A stretch of DNA of 64,000 bases from Pirellula sp. (GTDB taxonomy: Bacteria; Planctomycetota; Planctomycetia; Pirellulales; Lacipirellulaceae): NCBI GenBank assembly GCA_013822725.1, contig PNKX01000008.1, positions 62,001 to 126,000 on the forward strand, read 5' to 3'. Shown in pieces: positions 35,077 through 45,059 of the stretch. Both the position numbers and the translations under genes were made by a program. Positions within the stretch are counted from its first letter, which is position 1. Each line of letters opens with the position of its first letter. The notes under the pieces are model-generated. The model worked only from the letters and a program-made list of their open reading frames with translations, searched no databases and had not been told where the DNA came from.

Positions 35077-35598
35077 TTACTTGCCGTCGCTTTCAGTCGC
35101 CGGAGCTGCGGCGGCCGGAACGGCGGGCGTTTCCGCCGGCGCGGCGCTCGCTGCCGGCGTCTCAGACGAAGCAGCAGGCTCGGCTGGCGTGGTGGCCGCT
35201 GGTTCGGACGTTGCGGGTTCAGTCGCGGGCGCCTTTGTTTCCGTAGCAGCAGGGGCGGCAGGCGTCGTGGCGGCGTCGGCCTTTTCAGCATCGGCGCCAG
35301 CAGCCGCTCCGCCGACGGGGCCGCGGACCTTCAAGCGGCTTTCACCGCTCGTGCCGATGCGAGCCGCGGCGATGCAGAGGATGATCCAAATGGTCGCCGC
35401 GACGATCGTGATGCGGGTGAAGACGTCGCCCGCCTTGGCGCCGAAGGCGCTCGATCCGCCCATGCCGCCCAAGGCGCCGGCCAGACCGCCGCCGCGACCG
35501 CGCTGGACGAGGATCAGCAGGATCAGGAACACGGCGACGATGCACAGGAGGAACCCGAGCACGGTCGGCAAAACAGCGGCAACAATGGGAAGGGGCAC
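35077..35598 (-). CDS. secG: SecG translocase subunit with a long Ala/Pro/Thr tail
   Basis: The first ~85 residues hold the two SecG membrane helices and the connecting [23 protein letters not shown] loop, a clear SecG signature. Another ~85 residues of low-complexity Ala/Pro/Thr/Glu sequence follow, roughly doubling the usual length. The gene follows tpiA, a common order (tpiA-secG). The function of the tail is unknown; it would face the cytoplasm if the topology is standard. Confidence 0.9.
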   Translation of the reverse strand: MPLPIVAAVLPTVLGFLLCIVAVFLILLILVQRGRGGGLAGALGGMGGSSAFGAKAGDVFTRITIVAATIWIILCIAAARIGTSGESRLKVRGPVGGAAAGADAEKADAATTPAAPAATETKAPATEPATSEPAATTPAEPAASSETPAASAAPAETPAVPAAAAPATESDGK

Positions 35599-35650
35599 GT
35601 GAGTCGCTCCGTCTGAATTCTCGATCGAATTAGTATTGGTTGCGGCCGCG

Positions 35651-35668
35651 GCGTTGAAAATTCAACGC
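35651..35668. terminator. Short perfect palindrome between tpiA and secG
   Basis: GCGTTGAAAATTCAACGC is an eight-base perfect stem with a two-base loop in the 92-bp tpiA-secG spacer. No T-run follows on the minus strand, so termination is doubtful; it may be an operator-like site. Confidence 0.3.
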
Positions 35669-35690
35669 ACGACCGCGTTCGTTCCTGCAA

Positions 35691-36443
35691 TTAGCCAGCT
35701 GCGGCGATGGCCAAAAAGTCGTCGGCCTTCAAGCTGGCTCCGCCAATGAGGGCTCCGTCGACGTTTGGCTGGCCGAGCAATTCGGCCGCATTGTCTGGTT
35801 TGACGCTGCCGCCGTAGAGGATCCGCACTTGGTCGGCCGTGGCAGCATTGTAACGCTCGGCAATCAGCTTGCGAAGGTCGGCATGAACCTCCTCGGCCTG
35901 CTGCGGGGAGGCGACTTTTCCAGTGCCGATGGCCCATACGGGCTCATAAGCAATGACGGTGGCGGCCATGAGCTCGGCAGAAACGCCGGCCAGCGAGCCG
36001 TCGAATTGCGTCCGAATCACCTCGGCCGTCTTGCCGGCTTCGCGCTCTTCGAGCAGTTCGCCGACGCAGACGATGGGGACCAACCCGGCGGCGTGGGAGG
36101 CCAGGGTCTTCTTGTTCACGTCGGCGTCGGTTTCCTTATAGATGTGCCGACGCTCGCTGTGGCCGAGGATGACGTGGGTGCAGCCGCAGTCCTTGAGCAT
36201 CGACGCCGAGATCTCGCCGGTGAAGGCGCCGCTCTTCTCGTGGCTCATGTTCTGAGCGCCAAGGAGCACCGTGCCGCCGTTGAGGACCGAGCCGGCCGTC
36301 TTCAAATAGACGAACGGCGGGCAGACGAGCAGGTCGACCTTGCCGTAGCTCGGCGAGGCGTCGGAAATGGCGCGAGCGAGGGCGGTGGCGCCGGCGCCCT
36401 CAAGGTTCATTTTCCAATTACCGGCGATCAACGGTTTACGCAT
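35691..36443 (-). CDS. tpiA: Triosephosphate isomerase
   Basis: The 250-residue enzyme has the N-terminal [12 protein letters not shown] with the catalytic Lys, the catalytic His in [10 protein letters not shown], the catalytic Glu in [12 protein letters not shown], and [13 protein letters not shown] for phosphate binding. It interconverts dihydroxyacetone phosphate and glyceraldehyde-3-phosphate. A family B repeat separates it from the upstream aroF gene. Confidence 0.97.
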   Translation of the reverse strand: MRKPLIAGNWKMNLEGAGATALARAISDASPSYGKVDLLVCPPFVYLKTAGSVLNGGTVLLGAQNMSHEKSGAFTGEISASMLKDCGCTHVILGHSERRHIYKETDADVNKKTLASHAAGLVPIVCVGELLEEREAGKTAEVIRTQFDGSLAGVSAELMAATVIAYEPVWAIGTGKVASPQQAEEVHADLRKLIAERYNAATADQVRILYGGSVKPDNAAELLGQPNVDGALIGGASLKADDFLAIAAAG

Positions 36444-36474
36444 CTTCTCTTCTCGGGATGGATGTTTTTATGTT

Positions 36475-36590
36475 TCTCGCAAAGGCGCTAAGGTGCGAAG
36501 GGACGAAGGGACGCAAAGAATACAAAATGCTGATCAGCTTATGTCTTCTCTTCTTTGCGTTTTTCTTTGCGCCTCTGCGCCTTTGCGAGA
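36475..36590. repeat. Intergenic inverted repeat, family B, copy 2
   Basis: The arms TCTCGCAAAGGCGCTAAGG and GCGCCTTTGCGAGA are inverted, with internal GACGCAAAGAATAC / TTCTTTGCGT pairing. It lies just upstream of the tpiA start, the same position relative to a gene as copy 1 before uricase. Confidence 0.88.
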
Positions 36591-36606
36591 GATGTATTTG
36601 TTTCGC

Positions 36607-37623
36607 TTAACCGATTTGCTTGCCAACAGCAGCGGCGACTTTGCGGATTTGATCCATCAGTTCCGCGTACTGTTTGGGTAGCAGCGCTTGCGGGCCATCG
36701 CTCATCGCTTCTTCGGGCTTGTCGTGGACTTCGATGTGAACGCCGTCGGCGCCCGCGGCGACGCCGGCGAGGGCGCAGGCGGGGATTAGCTCGGGGCGGC
36801 CCGTGGCGTGGCTCGGGTCGACGATGATCGGCAGGTGCGACAGCTTGTGGATCTGCGGCACCAGGGCGACGTCGAACGTGTTCCGCGTCGCGGGATCAAA
36901 ACCTTTCACGCCGCGTTCGCAGAGAACGACGTTCGAGTTGCCTTGCGCCATGATGTACTCGGCGCTCATCAGGAAGTCTGCCACCGTCGCGCTCATGCCG
37001 CGCTTCATCAGCACCGGCTTGTTCGTGCGCCCGACCTCGGTGAGGAGGACGAAGTTCTGCATGTTGCGGGCGCCGAGCTGGATCATGTCGGCATATTCGC
37101 AGACCAGTTCGACGTGGCGGGGATCGACGACTTCGGTCACGACTGGCATGCCATGCTTGGCGCCGACGTCGCGGAGGATCTTGAGGCCATCTTCGCCGAG
37201 GCCCTGGAACGAGTAGGGGCTGGTGCGCGGCTTGAACGCGCCGCCGCGGAAGATGTTGGCGCCGGCGGCGCGGACCGATTTGGCGATCGACTCCATCCGC
37301 TCCGGCGACTCAACGGCGCAGGGGCCGGCGATCATCGCCATGTACCCGCCGCCGATTTTTACTGGGCCGACCTCGACGATCGTCGGCTTCGGGTGAGCCT
37401 GCTTGCTCGCCAGCTTGTAGGCAGGCATTACCGGCACCACCTCGGCAACGCCGGGGATGGCGCGGAGCGGAGCTGATTGCAGGATCGTCTCATCGCCGAT
37501 GACGCCGATGACGGTGCGATAGGTGCCGCGGCTGATTGACGTTTGCAGGCCGAGCTGGGCCACCTTGTCGGCGACGTGCTGGATTTGCTCTTCGGTGACG
37601 GTTTCGTCGAGAATGATAATCAT
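36607..37623 (-). CDS. aroF: 3-deoxy-7-phosphoheptulonate (DAHP) synthase with ACT-like N-terminal domain
   Basis: From the ATG at 37623 (MIIILDETVTEEQIQ) the protein has 338 residues; 33 more codons upstream carry no domain. A ferredoxin-like regulatory domain (about 1-70) precedes the TIM-barrel domain with AGPCAVES, GAFKPRTSPYSFQGLG, KRGMSATVADFLMSAEYI and DPSHATGRPELI. This is the AroF form in which the N-terminal domain gives feedback control by aromatic amino acids. It catalyses the first shikimate-pathway step. Confidence 0.94.
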   Translation of the reverse strand: MIIILDETVTEEQIQHVADKVAQLGLQTSISRGTYRTVIGVIGDETILQSAPLRAIPGVAEVVPVMPAYKLASKQAHPKPTIVEVGPVKIGGGYMAMIAGPCAVESPERMESIAKSVRAAGANIFRGGAFKPRTSPYSFQGLGEDGLKILRDVGAKHGMPVVTEVVDPRHVELVCEYADMIQLGARNMQNFVLLTEVGRTNKPVLMKRGMSATVADFLMSAEYIMAQGNSNVVLCERGVKGFDPATRNTFDVALVPQIHKLSHLPIIVDPSHATGRPELIPACALAGVAAGADGVHIEVHDKPEEAMSDGPQALLPKQYAELMDQIRKVAAAVGKQIG

Positions 37624-37749
37624 GGAACGAGGGGTGGTCCGACAGTGAGAAATGGCCGCCATACTGGTCGCCGGCAAGCCGGAGATAAGCCCTCCAGCGT
37701 AACCTCTGGAGGGGGACTTCACTAGCCGTCTCGCCAGGAGCCGGGAGGG

Positions 37750-38373
37750 CTAAGAATCGCTGGCCGTGGACGCGGGCTGTGGTTTCTGGGCGGAGCGGGG
37801 CCGTCGGCTGGCTTGTTGCTTGGCTTGCTCGTAAATCGCCTGCAGCCGTTTGAATTGTTCCACATTGCCGCCCCGATCGGGATGGGCTTGTTTGGCGAGT
37901 TCCCGATAGGTGCGTTCGACTTCGTCGAGACTGGCCGTCGGGGGCAGCCCGAGGGCGGTGAGAGCCGGCGAGGGACCGATGCCGGTGCGGAGTCTGCCGA
38001 GCCAGCCAGGGGGCCCGAATTCGCGATAGGCGCGAAGTTCGTCGCGGATGCGGAATCCATGGATCGCCGCCCCAAGGAACGCGGCCAAGACGCCTAAGAG
38101 CAGCATCACCTCGATGAACAGGGAGATATGCAGACCATAGAGTTCAACGCTCGAGGGATCCCGACTGCTGCTGGCGCCCAACCATACCAACATGAGTCCG
38201 ACCGCGAGCGCCGGTCCAAACATGACGAACAGCAAGGCCGCAATGGGGCCGGATCGACCGCGATTGCGGAAATGGAGGGCGAACAGACCGGTCGTCAGCA
38301 GCCCCAACGCCCAGTGGAGGGAGGTGATCCAACTATCGGCGGCGGTAGTGGCAAAATGGCCCATCGATGACAT
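37750..38373 (-). CDS. Membrane protein with C-terminal J domain
   Basis: The 207-residue protein has three hydrophobic segments (about residues 17-36, 42-66 and 80-106). A cytoplasmic J domain follows (about 135-192) with HPD in AKQAHPDRGGN and the AYEQA-type helix. It would recruit DnaK to the membrane. Partners are unknown. The low-complexity end is basic. A TIM14-like or DjlA-like role is a guess. Confidence 0.78.
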   Translation of the reverse strand: MSSMGHFATTAADSWITSLHWALGLLTTGLFALHFRNRGRSGPIAALLFVMFGPALAVGLMLVWLGASSSRDPSSVELYGLHISLFIEVMLLLGVLAAFLGAAIHGFRIRDELRAYREFGPPGWLGRLRTGIGPSPALTALGLPPTASLDEVERTYRELAKQAHPDRGGNVEQFKRLQAIYEQAKQQASRRPRSAQKPQPASTASDS

Positions 38374-38523
38374 CGATAATAGATGTCGGTTTGGGAACTC
38401 ACAATCGAAGTTCGGACGGGTTAGCCGCTGGCCATGATCGAATTACCGCGCGGCGTGCGGCGAGAGCCGTGAATGCTGCCGCAGCGGCCTTTCGCAGGAG
38501 CCGGAGTTTGCGGCAGGAAGAGT

Positions 38524-40428
38524 CTAACGGGGGGGCTTCGGCCGTTTGTAGTCTGTCAGGGTGGTTGGAGGGAACGAGGCGCGGAGGGCGTTGAGAACAG
38601 CCACGACGTCGATCAGTTCCTGGAGGAGGGCGCCGGCGACGGGAGGGAGATAGCCGGCCGCGGCGACGAACATCGCCAGCAGGCTGACCGCGATACCGCC
38701 GACAGCGCTTTGGAGGGCGATCGACCGCATCCGGGCGCCGATGTGGAAGAGCTCGTCGACCCGCGACAGCTCGTTGTCCATGATCACCGCGCCGGCAGCC
38801 TCGGCCGTGACGTCGCTCGCTTGCCCAAAGGCGATGCCGACGGTGGCGGCGGTGAGGGCGGGGGCGTCGTTAATGCCGTCGCCCATGAAGATGGTGTCGG
38901 CGCGGGCCGTTTCGTTGCGGACCAGGGCCAGCTTTTGCTCGGGGCTTTGGCTGGCGTAGACCTCGCGAATGCCGACCTTATCCGCCAGGTAGCGGACCTC
39001 TTCCTCGCGGTCGCCGGAGACGATCATCACGCGATCGAAGGCGTGTTTGGGCTTGAGATGCTGAATGAACGACCGACCTTCGGCGCGAGGCTCGTCGCGG
39101 AATCGTAGAGCTCCGGCGTATTGCGAGTCGATCAGGATGACGCATTCCAGGCCGCCGGCCGTTGGAGGGATCGCTTCGGCAAGCGCCGGCGTCTGAGCGA
39201 TCAACTTCTTGCGGCTGGTTACTTGCACCGTGCGACCATCGACTAGACCTCGCAGACCTTCGCCGGGGCGCTCGCTGACTTCCGTCGGGTCGGTGAGCTC
39301 GACGTTCGCCGCCTCGGCAGCGTGCAGGATGGCGCTCGACAGGGGATGACGCGAATAACGTTCGAGGCTGGCGACTGCGTGCAGGAGCGATTCCTTGGCG
39401 ATGTTCGGCGCCGGGAGAATCTCAGTGACCTGGGGCTCGCCGTAGGTGAGAGTGCCGGTCTTGTCAAAGATAGCCGTGCGGCAACTGTCGAGCTTTTCGA
39501 GAATGGCCGGATCTTTGATGACGATACCGCGACGGGCTGCTAGCGAGACCGAGCCGATAATCGCGACAGGAATGGCAATGAGCAGCGGGCAGGGGGTGGC
39601 GACGACCAGCACGGCGAGGAAACGGACCGCTTCCCCGCTGACGGCCCAGGCGGCGATCGCGATGACAAGCGCCACGGGAGTGTAAAACGCCCCGAGTTGG
39701 TCGCCCAGGCGGCGGAGTTGCGGACGATGCTGCTCTGACTCGCGCATCACCTGCATGATCTTCGAATAGCGCGAATCGACGGCCCGTTTCTCAGCCCGGA
39801 TCGTGAGGGCGCCTTCCCCGTTGACGGCGCCCGACAGGACGGCCGAACCGACGGTTTTCGACAGCAGATACGGCTCGCCGGTGAGGTAAGCTTCGTTCAT
39901 CTCGCTGCGGCCGTCGATGACGATGCCGTCGACAGGGCACGTTTCGTGCGGGAAGACGACCAGCAAATCGCCGACGTTCGCGTGGTCGAGCGGAATTTCT
40001 TCGAGCTGCCCATCGCGACGACGGTGAACCGTGGAGGGCATCCGACGGGCAAGAGCAGCCAGGGCGGAACTGGCGCTGCGGACGGCGTACGACTCCAGAG
40101 CCTGCCCGCCGGAAAGCATCAACACGACGAGGACGCCGGCGAGATACTCGCCGAGCAGAATCGCGGTGACGATCGAGAAACCAGCGAGTAGATCGCTGCC
40201 AAAGCGGAGCTGGAGGACGTCGCGCAAGAGCCCGATCAGCAGTGGCACGCCCCCCAAAGCCAGGGCGATCAGCAACGGCCAAGTCGCCCAATCGAAGCCG
40301 CCCCAACTTCCGGGCAAATCGAACACGAAGCGCAGCGCCAGGTGAACCGCGATTGCCGTCGTTGCCAACAGCGCAATCACGACGTCGTTGCTCAGCCAGA
40401 TCGGTCGACGGTCGGCAAGCGACGACAT
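38524..40428 (-). CDS. Heavy-metal P1B-type ATPase without a metal-binding N-domain
   Basis: The 634-residue protein has the CPx ion motif in [13 protein letters not shown], the phosphorylation site [14 protein letters not shown] actuator, and [10 protein letters not shown]. It lacks an HMA or CxxC N-terminal metal-binding domain, starting directly with membrane helices. HPLSSAI of the nucleotide-binding domain is present. CPL rather than CPC suggests a different metal choice from typical Cu(I) or Zn pumps; the metal cannot be named. Confidence 0.9.
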   Translation of the reverse strand: MSSLADRRPIWLSNDVVIALLATTAIAVHLALRFVFDLPGSWGGFDWATWPLLIALALGGVPLLIGLLRDVLQLRFGSDLLAGFSIVTAILLGEYLAGVLVVLMLSGGQALESYAVRSASSALAALARRMPSTVHRRRDGQLEEIPLDHANVGDLLVVFPHETCPVDGIVIDGRSEMNEAYLTGEPYLLSKTVGSAVLSGAVNGEGALTIRAEKRAVDSRYSKIMQVMRESEQHRPQLRRLGDQLGAFYTPVALVIAIAAWAVSGEAVRFLAVLVVATPCPLLIAIPVAIIGSVSLAARRGIVIKDPAILEKLDSCRTAIFDKTGTLTYGEPQVTEILPAPNIAKESLLHAVASLERYSRHPLSSAILHAAEAANVELTDPTEVSERPGEGLRGLVDGRTVQVTSRKKLIAQTPALAEAIPPTAGGLECVILIDSQYAGALRFRDEPRAEGRSFIQHLKPKHAFDRVMIVSGDREEEVRYLADKVGIREVYASQSPEQKLALVRNETARADTIFMGDGINDAPALTAATVGIAFGQASDVTAEAAGAVIMDNELSRVDELFHIGARMRSIALQSAVGGIAVSLLAMFVAAAGYLPPVAGALLQELIDVVAVLNALRASFPPTTLTDYKRPKPPR

Positions 40429-40561
40429 GCTTGGAGGCTGAGGAGGTGAAACGCTTCAAGAGAACTGCAGCTTGATCATAGGCGGCTGGAACTCCGGCGG
40501 AAGCTGCGTGGCAGAAAAGATTCGCTCCTTCGCCGCACGGCCGCCCTCTGTCGACGCCAAT

Positions 40562-41857
40562 TCAGCGCCACTGCGTCGGCGCATCGAGGGGGAGCGTGAA
40601 GGCGAACGTCGCCCCTTGTTCGGCGTTTGGTTCGACCCAGAGCCGACCGCCGTGATTCTCGATAATCGAACGGCTGATCGAGAGGCCGAGCCCAATCCCT
40701 TCGGGCTTGGTCGTGAAAAAGGGCTCGAACAATTCGCTCGTCGTCTGCGCCGCCACGCCAGTTCCGCCGTCAGAAACCGAGATCTGAACCGCGTCGGCGA
40801 CGCGCATCGTACGGACGATCACGGGCGCGCTCAGGCGGGCTTCTTGCGTCGCCTCAATGGCGTTACGGATCAGGTTAACGAGCACTTGTTCGATCTGAAT
40901 CGGATCTACGGAGATGCGCGGCAAATGCGGAGCGAGATCGGTCAGCAGCGGCGTTTCCAGGTCGCGCTTCATGGCCGGGTAAAAGCAGGACTTCGTGAGG
41001 GCAATGACGTCGCGCACGAGGACGTTGACGTCGACGAACACCGGAGTCGAGGCGCCCTTCTTCACGAAGGTCGTGAGACGTTTGACGATTTCGCCGGCGC
41101 GCTCTGTTTGCCCCAGAATCTTTTCGACTAATCGCCGCACGTCGTCGGGCAGAGGCATGCCCGAGGTTTGAGGCCAACGCTGGCAGGCGCGGGCGAAATT
41201 GCTCGCCGAGGCGAGGGGCTGGTTGATCTCGTGGGCGAGTCCCGAGATCATTTCGCCGAGCGTGCTGAGGCGGCTCACATGAGCGATTTCGGCGAGGCGG
41301 CGGCGTTCGCGTTCTTCGGCGGAGCGACGTTCCGTGATATCGACGAAGGCGCCGACTGCGCCGCGCGGTCGGCCAGCGGCGTCGAGCAGCGGGGCGGCGT
41401 ATTCCAGGAGGCGGACGATGCGCCCGTCTTCATGGATCACGTCGATTTCGTGGTCGCGAATCTCTTGCCCCTCACGGGCGGAGATCTGCATCGGCAACTG
41501 GTCGTCGGGAATCAGCTTGCCTTGAAGATCGACGCAAACGAAGTTCGTGGGACGCTCTTCGCCATCGGCGGTTTTCGAGGCATTCTGCGACGTTTCGAGA
41601 CCGAGGACCTTGGCGAATCCGCTGTTGACGCGAATATGTTTGCACTCGGGGTCGAGCGCGACGCCGATGCCGACCGGAATGACGTCGAAGAGGGTCTCGA
41701 GTTCCGTGGCACGGTCGTGCAGAGCCGCTTGCAGTCGCGCTACTTCCGCTTCGAGAATTCGAATTCTCTCGGCGTCGGAGGCTAGGTGAGCAGCAGCGAG
41801 GGTCGAATCGGCGGTCGTGGCACGACCCCCTTCAACGCGTGTGTCATCGACTTTCAA
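40562..41857 (-). CDS. Soluble PAS sensor histidine kinase
   Basis: The 431-residue protein has an N-terminal coiled coil, one PAS domain (about 48-165, ending in GAFVDITERR), a HisKA helix with the phospho-acceptor in GLAHEINQPL, and an HATPase domain with NLIRNAIEA, DGGTGV and GLGLSISRSI. No membrane segment is seen and no response regulator is adjacent. The HEINQPL box resembles FixL/DctB-type kinases. The start is a TTG at 41857; no early ATG exists in this frame. Confidence 0.88.
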   Translation of the reverse strand: MKVDDTRVEGGRATTADSTLAAAHLASDAERIRILEAEVARLQAALHDRATELETLFDVIPVGIGVALDPECKHIRVNSGFAKVLGLETSQNASKTADGEERPTNFVCVDLQGKLIPDDQLPMQISAREGQEIRDHEIDVIHEDGRIVRLLEYAAPLLDAAGRPRGAVGAFVDITERRSAEERERRRLAEIAHVSRLSTLGEMISGLAHEINQPLASASNFARACQRWPQTSGMPLPDDVRRLVEKILGQTERAGEIVKRLTTFVKKGASTPVFVDVNVLVRDVIALTKSCFYPAMKRDLETPLLTDLAPHLPRISVDPIQIEQVLVNLIRNAIEATQEARLSAPVIVRTMRVADAVQISVSDGGTGVAAQTTSELFEPFFTTKPEGIGLGLSISRSIIENHGGRLWVEPNAEQGATFAFTLPLDAPTQWR

Positions 41858-42433
41858 GGTTAACGCTCAGCGCGTTGCCGCGCGGCAACGCCAATGAGGG
41901 CGATTGGGGGGACCCGACGCGGATCTCGATGAGGAGACCAGCGCCGACGTGACGCGTTTGTGGGAGACGCGCAACCGCCAACAACGCAACCTGTTCCAAG
42001 TCTATTATGCGCGCTGTCGCAAAGTTCGACTTCAGATTGCCAAGTTGTAACCTGAAGCGGCTTCGACGGCACTCCCTATCTTGGGGGGATCTTCAGTTGT
42101 TGGCTTGGTTTTTGATTGGAAAGTCACGCGTTGCCGGAATCTCTGGGGTTATGTGGCGGAGTAGGGTTGGTGTCGAAAAAATCGCTATTGTGCGTAATTA
42201 AGAGAATATTTCGATTGATGGCGCAGATTCTCCCATATCCGTCTCAAAGCCGTTAGGAAATTCGGTCAGCAGCCCTCGCTTAGATTCGATAAGCGGAAAA
42301 TAGGGCTGAAACCTGCAGGTTTGTGGTCGAACGGAATTCGTGAAGAGAATGATTCAGACGTATAATCAGAAATGGACGACCTTCGATCTGGGATGGTACG
42401 CCCCTGTCGGAATTCTGCGCGGAGTCTGTGACG
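41858..42433. other. AT-richer divergent spacer
   Basis: No supported gene in 576 bp. The right half is clearly AT-richer (for example AATTAAGAGAATATTTCG near 42197), as expected for promoters of the exported protein at 42434. Confidence 0.5.
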
Positions 42434-43186
42434 ATGAAATCGAATTGGCTGTTATTGGCAGCGTCGCTGTTGGCAGCGAGCGGGGAATTGAACCTGGCGC
42501 GGGCCCAACAGGCTGCCGCCCCGGTGGTCAGTCCGCCAGCGTCGGACGAGCGCTACACCGAAGACGCCGCTTCGAAGGAAGCGCAGGAGAAGGAGCGACA
42601 GGCGATCTGGGACAGCAAGGAAATGGTCGAGGCCCGCGAGTGGCTGACCGACCATATGGCGCGTTCGGCGCGGATTACTCCGTCTCAGTCAAAACGCTAC
42701 ATGGACGAGCTCGAACGACTAAACGCCGCTCAGTTGAAGCTCTGGCTGATGACTTTCGAGGAACAGCAGGCTGAGCGGGCGCGGCAAAGCGAAACGTTTG
42801 AACGGGCGCGCCAGCTGTCGGTCGACAATGCGATGCGCGAGAATCAGGCGTCGCAACAGGCGGCCGAGAACATCAATCGAACGCGCAACGAAGCCGCGAA
42901 AATGGCACAGGATTCGTTGAAAAGCCAGCAGCAAGCAGCCCAAGAGCGTTCGCGCCAGTTGGTGAGCGACCGCGACGCGGCGGCGACGGCGGCGCTGCAA
43001 TCGTCGCCTTACATCTGGCTCAACACCCTGCCTTGGGGACCTTACGCCGGCTATCCGGTCGGCGGCGGCGCGGCGATCGACCCGGCTGCGTTCACAGGCG
43101 TGTTGGGGGTGCGAGAACGGCAAGGGACGGTGGCGCCGGGAACTCCGCAAAGCGGCGTTCCGACCACCAGAGTGCGAGAACGCTGA
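42434..43186 (+). CDS. Exported coiled-coil protein of unknown function
   Basis: The start at 42434 has GGAG nine bases upstream, giving 250 residues. A signal peptide (LLLAASLLAASGELNLARAQ) is followed by a long Glu/Gln/Arg/Ala-rich helical region (about 40-185), likely coiled coil, and a Gly/Pro-rich C-terminus. No enzyme motif is seen. It lies next to a predicted outer-membrane barrel (convergent), so an envelope structural role is possible but only a guess. Confidence 0.65.
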   Translation: MKSNWLLLAASLLAASGELNLARAQQAAAPVVSPPASDERYTEDAASKEAQEKERQAIWDSKEMVEAREWLTDHMARSARITPSQSKRYMDELERLNAAQLKLWLMTFEEQQAERARQSETFERARQLSVDNAMRENQASQQAAENINRTRNEAAKMAQDSLKSQQQAAQERSRQLVSDRDAAATAALQSSPYIWLNTLPWGPYAGYPVGGGAAIDPAAFTGVLGVRERQGTVAPGTPQSGVPTTRVRER

Positions 43187-43313
43187 AGCCGAAGAGCAGC
43201 CTGCTAAGCGTGGGTAAGCAACGCGGACCGCGGACTTCGTATTGCTTGCCCCTTATTCATTCTTGAGCGACTCCAAAGTGCTTCGCTTCTATCGACCTAG
43301 ATGTGAAACGAAA

Positions 43314-43346
43314 GAGCGTCGCCCTCGACTTTCGAGGATGACGCTC
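43314..43346. terminator. Bidirectional stem between convergent genes
   Basis: GAGCGTC-GC-CCTCGA-CTT-TCGAGG-AT-GACGCTC is a 13-pair stem with a two-base internal bulge. It lies between the stops at 43186 (+) and 43371 (-). No long T-run follows in either direction. Confidence 0.6.
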
Positions 43347-43370
43347 CATGAGGCGTTGAGGGTCGAGCGA

Positions 43371-44477
43371 TCACCAAGTAAAGCCGCAACCGAGGGCTAG
43401 ACCGACCAAGTTGGCTCCGCCGATGCCGGCCGAGGCGAACGAGTTGGTCGTCAGTTCGCCGATCGTGCCGCCAAAGCCAGCGCCGCCGGTTGGCGGGCCG
43501 TCGATGTCCCATTGCTGGTACTCAAGTGCCGTGCGGAAGAACGCATTGGCGGGGACGTACTTCAGCGGGAAGTCCATCTGCAGACCGATCTGGTATTCCA
43601 GGATATCAAGCTCCGCGTCGGCGTCGGCGCGGCGCACCGTCGCGGCGCCGACGAGCGGCGCGCTCGGCGAAGAAGCCACCGTGCCGTCCGAACGGCCGAA
43701 CGAATCGCTGTGGCCGCCCAGGTACGAGACGCGGAAGCCTGAGAAGAACGTGAACGGCGAATCGCCCAGTTGCCGGCGGACGTTAATGCCCGTCGTGCCG
43801 CCGGTGCCGTTGAAGCTGAAGCCGTTTTGCAGCGTCAGGTTGATGAAGTTGCCGGTCGTGAACACGCCGAAGGCAAGGAAGTCGGACTCGGTGCCGATCA
43901 TCGCATGGCGGGCGCCGAGCGAGCCGTCGATTTTCCACTTGCCCGGCCGGAAGCTGCGAACGAGTTCGATGTCGGCAGTTTGGAGCTGAGCGCGGTTGGT
44001 TTCAAAGATCGTGGCGAAGTTGGAGCCGGTGTTTGGAATTGCTGGATTCGGCGCCGGCGGCGTTTCCTGGTTACTGGTCTCTAGATTCCAGTAGCGGCCG
44101 ACGACTGCCCACCGCTCGTTCAATTGCAGGCCCATCCACAGCCGCGGAGCGGCGGCGAACTGATCGTTAATACCTTCGCCATCGACCGTCGCAAAGGTCG
44201 AGACGCCAGGCACCGTCGTATCGGAGAACGACGCCGTGATCCGACCGCCGGTCGTCGCATTGATGTTCATCAACGTCGCTTCCGTTCCGGCGAAGAGGAA
44301 CGGTCCGCGGCAACGGTTTCGGCCTATCAGTTCGCACTCGACTGATTCGTCCGAAGCGACGGCGGCTTCAGCGTCATCCATAAATGAGCTGAGTTGGAAC
44401 GATTCTTCGGCGAACGCCGCGGTCGGCGCGGATAGAAGCGCAGCAGCGGCCCAGCAGACCAATCCGTTGGTCTTCAT
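43371..44477 (-). CDS. Predicted outer-membrane beta-barrel protein
   Basis: The ATG at 44477 has AGGGGAGCC upstream; the protein has 368 residues. A signal peptide (CWAAAALLSAPTAAFA) precedes a sequence with many alternating-polarity strands, e.g. RWAVVGRYWNLE and FTFFSGFRVSYLGG, and it ends in an aromatic residue (GLALGCGFTW) as barrels do. Planctomycetes have many such porin-like proteins with little sequence conservation (Lpg1974-like or BBP7-like annotations). The cargo is unknown. Confidence 0.7.
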   Translation of the reverse strand: MKTNGLVCWAAAALLSAPTAAFAEESFQLSSFMDDAEAAVASDESVECELIGRNRCRGPFLFAGTEATLMNINATTGGRITASFSDTTVPGVSTFATVDGEGINDQFAAAPRLWMGLQLNERWAVVGRYWNLETSNQETPPAPNPAIPNTGSNFATIFETNRAQLQTADIELVRSFRPGKWKIDGSLGARHAMIGTESDFLAFGVFTTGNFINLTLQNGFSFNGTGGTTGINVRRQLGDSPFTFFSGFRVSYLGGHSDSFGRSDGTVASSPSAPLVGAATVRRADADAELDILEYQIGLQMDFPLKYVPANAFFRTALEYQQWDIDGPPTGGAGFGGTIGELTTNSFASAGIGGANLVGLALGCGFTW

Positions 44478-45059
44478 AGAGGCTCCCCTGTATGGCCAAT
44501 CCATGGCCAAAAATATCGTTGGCGGGCGCCTTTGCAGCCACATCGCGGCTTGCATAACGAGAGGCGCCTACCTCCCCTGTGTCACGATTCTTGATCGGCC
44601 CCTAGACGCGGGATCAGGCAAAATCGCGGCTGCTAGCAGCATGGTTGGCGTAGGCCGCAAAGTCGTCGCTATCGGCAACGCACTTCACAGGAATGATTAT
44701 CTCATGCTGCAGAGCGTGTCTTATTGTCTCAGGGCGCCCAGAAGGAGATTACCGTTCTGTTTGTTTCAACTCTGCGGCAAATGGCGATTTCCAAACAACA
44801 GCGCTGATTTCGCCACCGGCGCAACTTAGCAATTACGTTCACGAAGGCAGTTTCTGTACTTTTGGGGCGTCCCGCGAGCGACGCAGGTATTGGTAAGTCG
44901 CTGCGCATAAACGGTTTCGGTCTGTTTTTAGTTTTTGGGGATTTGTATATTTTTTTTAATGGATATTGGCGTGGTGGGTATTTAGTCTAGGTGTCTCAGG
45001 AAGATTCCGCGAGGGAATGCGCCGTCGTTTGTCGTTAGCACCTTCGCGAGGATATTGGC
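44478..45059. other. Spacer with AT-rich tract
   Basis: No supported gene. A marked AT-rich tract around 44922-44960 (including eight or more T in a row) lies ~100 bp before the PEP-CTERM gene and probably holds its promoter. Confidence 0.5.
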
